64,000 nucleotides of DNA. Source: Insolitispirillum peregrinum. GTDB taxonomy: Bacteria; Pseudomonadota; Alphaproteobacteria; Rhodospirillales; Rhodospirillaceae. The stretch lies in NCBI RefSeq assembly GCF_042665255.1, contig NZ_JBHTCD010000001.1, one strand, 5' to 3'. Position 1 is the first letter of the stretch; every line of letters starts with the position of its first letter. This document shows positions 59,835 through 64,000 of this stretch, one piece after another. Below the pieces are notes generated by a model. That model searched no databases. It was not told the origin of the DNA and saw nothing but the letters and a program-made list of their open reading frames with translations. The position numbers and the translations under genes were made by a program.

Positions 59835-61502
59835 ATGTCCCCATCTCCTCACCCGTCCCGCCGCTGGACCATCACCGCCATGACTCTCTGCGGGCTGGTC
59901 GCGTTACCCATTCTGACCGTCTGCGCCAGCTTTTTCTTTGCAACGGCGGATGTCTGGGGCCATCTGCTGGACACCGTATTCCCCCGCTATGTCGGAACGT
60001 CCCTGCTGTTGATGCTGTTGGTTGGCGGCGGCGTGACCGTCGGAGGTGTCGGCACCGCCTGGCTGGTGACGATGTGCCGTCTGCCCGGTGCCCGCTGGCT
60101 GGAATGGGCCTTGCTGCTGCCGATGGCCATGCCAGCCTATGTGGTGGCCTATACCTTCACCGATCTGTTCGCCTATGCCGGCCCGGTCCAGAGCACGCTG
60201 CGGCTGTGGTTTGGCTGGCGAACGGCAGCGGAGTACTGGTTTCCGGCCATCCGCTCGACCGGCGGCGCGGCAGCGGTGCTGACGCTGGTCCTCTACCCGT
60301 ATGTCTACATGCTGGCGCGGACGGCGTTTCTGGAACAGTCGGTCTGCGTGCTGGAAGTCGCCCGCACCCTTGGCCGGGGCCCATGGCGGGCGTTCTGGTC
60401 GGTGGCATTTCCCCTCGCCCGCCCGGCCATCGTGGCCGGTGTGGCGCTGGCCCTGATGGAGACGCTGAACGACTTCGGGACGGTCGATTACTTTGCCGTC
60501 GATACCCTGTCCACCGGCATTTATCGCACCTGGCTGGGACTGGGCCAGCCCCTTGCGGCGGCTCAATTGGGGGCAATCCTGACCGGGTTTGTCTTTCTGC
60601 TGTTGTCGGTCGAACGCTGGTCGCGCGGACAGGCGCGCTTTCATCACACCACCCCGCGCTATCGCGCCTTGCCCCGGCTGCCGTTATCGCCATCGGCCAC
60701 CGGACTGGCCTTGCTGTTCTGCCTGCTCCCCATTGTGCTCGGCTTTGCTCTGCCGTTGCTGGTTCTGGGGTCATGGGCGTGGAACAGTGGCCTTGGCCGC
60801 CTGTTGAGCCGTGATTTCACCATTCTGGCGGGCAACAGCTTTCTGCTGGCATGCCTGAGTGCCGTGCTGGCGGTCAGCGTCGCGCTGGTTCTGGCCTATG
60901 CCCAGCGCCTTTCCCCCCGTCCGCTGACCCGTGCGCTCTGCCGGGTGGCGGCGCTGGGCTATGCCATCCCCGGCAGTGTGATCGCGGTCGGCATCCTGAT
61001 CCCCCTGACCGCCACCGACCGTTTCCTCAGCAGCAGCCTGCGCGCGCTGACCGGCTGGAGCCCCGGCCTGATCCTGACCGGCACACTGGTCGCCCTGATC
61101 TATGCCTATCTGGTGCGGTTCCTCGCCGTCTCGCTGAATGGTGTCGAGGCCAGTCTGGGCAGGGTCACCCCGTCGATGGAAGCCGCCGCCCGCACGCTGG
61201 GACAAACCCCCGGCGGAACGTTGCGGCGGGTCCATCTGCCCATCCTGCGCGGCAGCCTGCTGGCAGCGGGCTTGCTGGTGTTTGTCGATGTCCTGAAAGA
61301 ACTGCCAGCCACCCTGCTGATGCGTCCGTTCAACTTCGACACTCTGGCCGTGCGCACCTACAATCTCGCCTCGGACGAACGCCTGAGTGATGCCGCCGCC
61401 CCGGCACTGGCGATCGTGCTGGTTGGCCTGCTGCCAGTCCTGCTGCTCAGCCGTGCCATTGCCCGCTCCCGTCCGGGAGCCTCCTCTTCTCCCCGGAGCT
61501 GA
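59835..61502 (+). CDS. fbpB: Fe(III) ABC transporter permease (FbpB-like)
   Basis: A 555-residue integral membrane protein with about 12 helices in two internal halves, as in FbpB/SfuB-type permeases. The conserved EAA-like loops are visible (VLEVARTLGRGPWRAFWSVAFPLARPAI and MEAAARTLGQTPGGTLRRVHLPILRG). It forms the channel for ferric iron delivered by the periplasmic binding protein. I place the start at 59835; an ATG at 59880 is an alternative with no better ribosome-binding site. The ATPase gene follows after four bases. Confidence 0.88.
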   Translation: MSPSPHPSRRWTITAMTLCGLVALPILTVCASFFFATADVWGHLLDTVFPRYVGTSLLLMLLVGGGVTVGGVGTAWLVTMCRLPGARWLEWALLLPMAMPAYVVAYTFTDLFAYAGPVQSTLRLWFGWRTAAEYWFPAIRSTGGAAAVLTLVLYPYVYMLARTAFLEQSVCVLEVARTLGRGPWRAFWSVAFPLARPAIVAGVALALMETLNDFGTVDYFAVDTLSTGIYRTWLGLGQPLAAAQLGAILTGFVFLLLSVERWSRGQARFHHTTPRYRALPRLPLSPSATGLALLFCLLPIVLGFALPLLVLGSWAWNSGLGRLLSRDFTILAGNSFLLACLSAVLAVSVALVLAYAQRLSPRPLTRALCRVAALGYAIPGSVIAVGILIPLTATDRFLSSSLRALTGWSPGLILTGTLVALIYAYLVRFLAVSLNGVEASLGRVTPSMEAAARTLGQTPGGTLRRVHLPILRGSLLAAGLLVFVDVLKELPATLLMRPFNFDTLAVRTYNLASDERLSDAAAPALAIVLVGLLPVLLLSRAIARSRPGASSSPRS

Positions 61503-61506
61503 CACC

Positions 61507-62571
61507 ATGTCTGCAACCCCTTCCCCATCGGATGCAGGCTTGTCCCTGCTTGGCCTGCACCATGTCTTTGATGGCATCCCGGTGGTGCATGACGTCACCG
61601 TGCATGTGGCCCCCGGCGAAATCCTGTGCCTGTTGGGGCCATCCGGGTGCGGCAAAACCACCACCCTGCGCCTGATTGCCGGACTGGAAACCCCCAGTGG
61701 CGGGCGGGTGGCGCTGAATGGGCGCGAACTGAGCCGCCCCGGCAGCATTATCCCCCCTGAACGCCGGGGCGTCGGCTTTCTTTTTCAGGACTTCGCCCTG
61801 TTTCCGCATTTGAACGTCGCCGATAACGTCGGTTTCGGGCTGTCCCGAGGCGACCCGGCCCGCGCGCGCAAGATCCAGTCGCTGTTACAGCAGGTCGGGA
61901 TGGCCAACCACAGTATGGCCTGGCCACACCAGTTGTCCGGCGGCCAGCAGCAGCGGGTGGCCCTCGCCCGTGCCCTTGCCCCCGAACCGGGCCTGATGCT
62001 GCTGGATGAGCCATTCTCCGGGCTGGACAAGCGCCTGCGCGATCAGGTCCGCGATGAAACCTTGCGCGTTCTGAAGGAAAGCAACGTCTGCACGGTGATG
62101 GTTACCCATGACCCTGAAGAAGCCCTGTTGATGGCCGACCGGATTGCCATCATGCAGGCCGGACATGTGGTCCAGATCGGGACACCGACCGAGCTGTATG
62201 ACACGCCTGCAACGCCGTTTGTGGCGGCATTCTTTGGCGACATCAACAGCATGGCCGGACAGATCAGCGGCGACCACGTACAGTCGCCTCTCGGGTTGCT
62301 GCGGCCCGCAGTGATACCGACCGGCCTCGCAAATGGCAGTCCGGTAGAGGTCGTCATCCGGCCCGAGGCGATCAGCCTGAATCCGGCAGACCCTGATGGT
62401 AAAGCCATCGTCCGTGATGCCCGCCCCATTGGCCGTGGAGCACTGGTCGGGCTGGAGTGCAACGGCACTTCCTTCAAGGCGCGCACCTTTGGCGGTCCCC
62501 TGCCAGCCATCGGCGCTGCCTGTGGCTTTACCGTCGATCAGGGCCACACACACGCCTTCGCCAAATTCTAA
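61507..62571 (+). CDS. fbpC: Fe(III) ABC transporter ATP-binding protein (FbpC-like)
   Basis: A 354-residue ABC ATPase. Walker A (GPSGCGKTTTLR, about residue 43), the LSGGQQQRVALARAL signature, Walker B (LMLLDEPFSGLD) and the switch histidine (VTHDPEEAL) are present; the last 110 residues are a TOBE-like regulatory domain. GGAG lies eight bases before the ATG, inside the end of the permease gene. Permease upstream and binding protein downstream make the substrate ferric iron most likely, rather than sulfate or spermidine, which related ATPases serve. Confidence 0.9.
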   Translation: MSATPSPSDAGLSLLGLHHVFDGIPVVHDVTVHVAPGEILCLLGPSGCGKTTTLRLIAGLETPSGGRVALNGRELSRPGSIIPPERRGVGFLFQDFALFPHLNVADNVGFGLSRGDPARARKIQSLLQQVGMANHSMAWPHQLSGGQQQRVALARALAPEPGLMLLDEPFSGLDKRLRDQVRDETLRVLKESNVCTVMVTHDPEEALLMADRIAIMQAGHVVQIGTPTELYDTPATPFVAAFFGDINSMAGQISGDHVQSPLGLLRPAVIPTGLANGSPVEVVIRPEAISLNPADPDGKAIVRDARPIGRGALVGLECNGTSFKARTFGGPLPAIGAACGFTVDQGHTHAFAKF

Positions 62572-62626
62572 ATTTTTCGTAATCTTTCATCTGGAGATCG
62601 ACGCTTCGGTGTGATACTCAATGTAG

Positions 62627-62645
62627 GCAAATAAGAATTATTTGC
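62627..62645. promoter_or_regulatory. Fur-family operator candidate upstream of fbpA
   Basis: A perfect 19-bp palindrome GCAAATAAGAATTATTTGC, typical in length, AT-richness and symmetry of Fur/Irr-type operators, located 28 bases before the fbpA ATG. It would repress the binding-protein gene separately from the upstream permease-ATPase pair. Confidence 0.55.
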
Positions 62646-62672
62646 ATAATCAACCCTACAGGAGCCCTCCGT

Positions 62673-63713
62673 ATGTCTGCTTCCAGCCGCTTTCTGGCCC
62701 TGACCGCCTGCTGCTCGCTGCTCGCCCTTGGCAGTGCCCTTGCACCGTCCAGCGCCGATGCCGCCGAGGTCAATGTCTATTCAGGCCGTAAAGACCACCT
62801 GATGAAGCCGCTGCTCGACAGCTTCACCGCCAAGACCGGCATCGAGGTCAAGCTGTTGTCGGCCAAGGAAGAACAGTTGCTGGAGCGGCTGGTGCAGGAA
62901 GGTGCCGACAGCCCGGCTGATGTGCTGATCACCACCGACGTTGCCCGCTTGCGGCAGGCGCAGGACGCTGGCGTGCTGCAAGCCACCTCGTCCGAGGCCC
63001 TCGCCAAGGCCATTCCGGCCAAGTACCGCGACCCGCAAGGCTATTGGTATGGCCTGTCGGCCCGTGCGCGGGTGATTTTCTACGCCAAGGACCGCGTCAA
63101 GCCTGCCGACCTGTCCACCTACGAAGCTCTCGCTGACAGCAAGTGGAAGGGCAAAATCTGTGTCCGCTCGTCGTCGTCGGTCTATAACCAGTCGCTGCTG
63201 GCCAGCATCATTGCCGCCGATGGCAAGGACAAGGCCAGCAGTTGGGTCAAGGGCATCGTCGGCAACATGGCCCGTGCTCCGCAGGGTGGCGATCGTGACC
63301 AGATTCAGGCGGTGGCCGCAGGCGAATGCGATATCGCCATCGCCAACACCTATTACTACGCCGGAATGATCACCTCGGACAAGGCCGAGGAACGTGACGC
63401 CGCCGCCAAGGTTGCCCTGTTCTGGCCGAACCAGAATGATCGTGGCGCACACGTCAACGTTTCCGGCGCTGGCGTCACCAAGGCCGCCAAGCACAGCGCC
63501 GAGGCCCTGAAGCTGATCGAATTCCTCGCCAGCCCCGAAGCCCAGAAAATCTATGCCGAAGGCAACGGAGAGTTCCCGGTGGTCGAAAGCGTGCCCTCAT
63601 CGGACGTGATCAAGTCGTGGGGAACCTTCAAGGCCGAAAGCATCAACGTCGCCGCCATTGGCGCGCAGGTCCCCGAAGCGGTCAAGCTGTTCGACAAGGA
63701 AGGCTGGCGGTAA
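62673..63713 (+). CDS. fbpA: Fe(III) ABC transporter substrate-binding protein (FbpA/FutA-like)
   Basis: A 346-residue exported protein. A Sec signal (LALTACCSLLALGSALA, cleavage probably after ADA at about residue 30) is followed by the mature start AEVNVYSGRKDHLMKPLLDSF, typical of ferric-binding proteins. The adjacent tyrosines in ANTYYYAG (about residues 227-229) match the FbpA/FutA iron ligands. It captures ferric iron in the periplasm for FbpB/FbpC. AGGAG precedes the ATG, a Fur-like palindrome lies upstream, and a terminator follows. Confidence 0.93.
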   Translation: MSASSRFLALTACCSLLALGSALAPSSADAAEVNVYSGRKDHLMKPLLDSFTAKTGIEVKLLSAKEEQLLERLVQEGADSPADVLITTDVARLRQAQDAGVLQATSSEALAKAIPAKYRDPQGYWYGLSARARVIFYAKDRVKPADLSTYEALADSKWKGKICVRSSSSVYNQSLLASIIAADGKDKASSWVKGIVGNMARAPQGGDRDQIQAVAAGECDIAIANTYYYAGMITSDKAEERDAAAKVALFWPNQNDRGAHVNVSGAGVTKAAKHSAEALKLIEFLASPEAQKIYAEGNGEFPVVESVPSSDVIKSWGTFKAESINVAAIGAQVPEAVKLFDKEGWR

Positions 63714-63721
63714 CGAAGAAT

Positions 63722-63750
63722 GGCCTGCTCCATTCGGGGCAGGCCGTTTT
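63722..63750 (+). terminator. Intrinsic terminator of the iron-transport operon
   Basis: GGCCTGCTCC / GGGGCAGGCC stem (one wobble pair) with a 4-base loop and GTTTT, nine bases after the fbpA stop. Confidence 0.85.
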
Positions 63751-63765
63751 GTCTCCATCACAGGC

Positions 63766-63860
63766 TAGAGCATTTCTCGGTCTCCAAGGATCACGATAAA
63801 TGCTCTAATGACTTGTTATCTAAGCAAATACGTCGTCGCAGATGTGTCCATCTGCTCGGG
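63766..63860. repeat. Dispersed alphaproteobacterial-type intergenic repeat
   Basis: Arms AGAGCATTT (63767-63775) and AAATGCTCT (63798-63806) around a 22-base centre, followed by a stretch containing the stem GCAGATG/CATCTGC. Repeats opening with AGAGCATTT or AGAGCAAAT are common between genes of alphaproteobacteria. The right half overlaps the coding end of thiD. Confidence 0.6.
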
Positions 63861-64000
63861 ATTTGCTCTAACCGTATGGGCATGGTTCAGTGGACCATGC
63901 CCATTGCCATATCCCGGTGCCAGTTCAATCGCCCGCCGAACGTAGGCCCGCGCCCGCACAACCGCCTCAACCAGCGGCAGACCCTGCGCCAGACCGCAGG
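63816..64000 (-). CDS. thiD: Hydroxymethylpyrimidine/phosphomethylpyrimidine kinase, C-terminal fragment
   Basis: The gene enters from the right edge; 61 codons are visible. GLAQGLPLVEAVVRARAYVRRAIELAPGYGNGHGPLNH is the conserved C-terminus of ThiD, which phosphorylates the thiamine pyrimidine precursor twice. After GPLNH the family usually ends within a few residues, but here about 20 more (HTVRANPEQMDTSATTYLLR) are encoded by sequence that looks like the dispersed intergenic repeat. Confidence 0.8.
   Translation of the reverse strand, partial: CGLAQGLPLVEAVVRARAYVRRAIELAPGYGNGHGPLNHAHTVRANPEQMDTSATTYLLR

Overview
This window comes from a GC-rich alphaproteobacterial chromosome, most likely a free-living, flagellated member of the Rhodospirillales. 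I infer that from protein character, a flagellar hook cluster with a sigma-54-type promoter, a ScfR-type regulator beside glyoxylate-shunt genes, and dense intergenic palindromes of the kind common in alphaproteobacteria. I cannot fix the species by eye. No rRNA, tRNA, CRISPR array or intact insertion sequence was found.

Layout. 1-4.7 kb: end of an assimilatory nitrate/nitrite operon (nirB partial, nirD, nasA, cysG). 4.8-10.4 kb: glycogen metabolism (glgC divergent from glgA-glgP). 10.4-15 kb: small unknown gene, PaaI-type thioesterase, enoyl-CoA hydratase family protein, NhaP2-type antiporter. 15-16.1 kb: rplM-rpsI. 16-19.5 kb: methyltransferase, two cyclic-nucleotide-binding-domain proteins and a secreted unknown. 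19.5-24.6 kb: ScfR-type regulator divergent from malate synthase and isocitrate lyase. 24.7-26.7 kb: LysR regulator divergent from an aldo/keto reductase.

26.7-30.7 kb: an AT-richer accessory island. It holds a headless effector-like reading frame followed by four tandem paralogues of an unrecognised 246-residue protein, with starts exactly 756 bp apart. Nearly identical 52-bp direct repeats bracket it. It looks like the C-terminal end of a polymorphic-toxin-like locus with an expanded immunity-like gene set, and is the best candidate here for an undescribed system; the toxin/immunity reading is inference.

30.8-40.5 kb: conserved core genes (tpiA, secG, pyrG, kdsA, eno on the minus strand; ppiD and trpE on the plus strand). 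40.9-50.4 kb: unknown coiled-coil protein, rlmJ, M48 protease with an SNase-like partner, prpE, a DUF465 protein, ubiX, an extradiol dioxygenase-like protein, and a methyltransferase/oxidoreductase pair. 50.6-55.6 kb: flgE, flgD, fliK. 55.8-59.7 kb: MFS transporter, degenerate receiver protein, 2Fe-2S ferredoxin, zinc alcohol dehydrogenase. 59.8-63.7 kb: Fe(III) ABC importer (permease, ATPase, binding protein) with a Fur-like palindrome and a very large hairpin at the permease start. The window closes in the C-terminal end of thiD on the minus strand.

A second theme is repeats. At least three interspersed families occur: a hairpin core of about 52 bp, carried in two places inside a MITE-like element with 16-bp terminal inverted repeats and 9-bp target duplications; a 38-42 bp palindrome into which that element has inserted; and a second palindrome present as four 58-bp tandem units upstream of trpE. 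They mark the gaps between conserved blocks and bound the accessory island.
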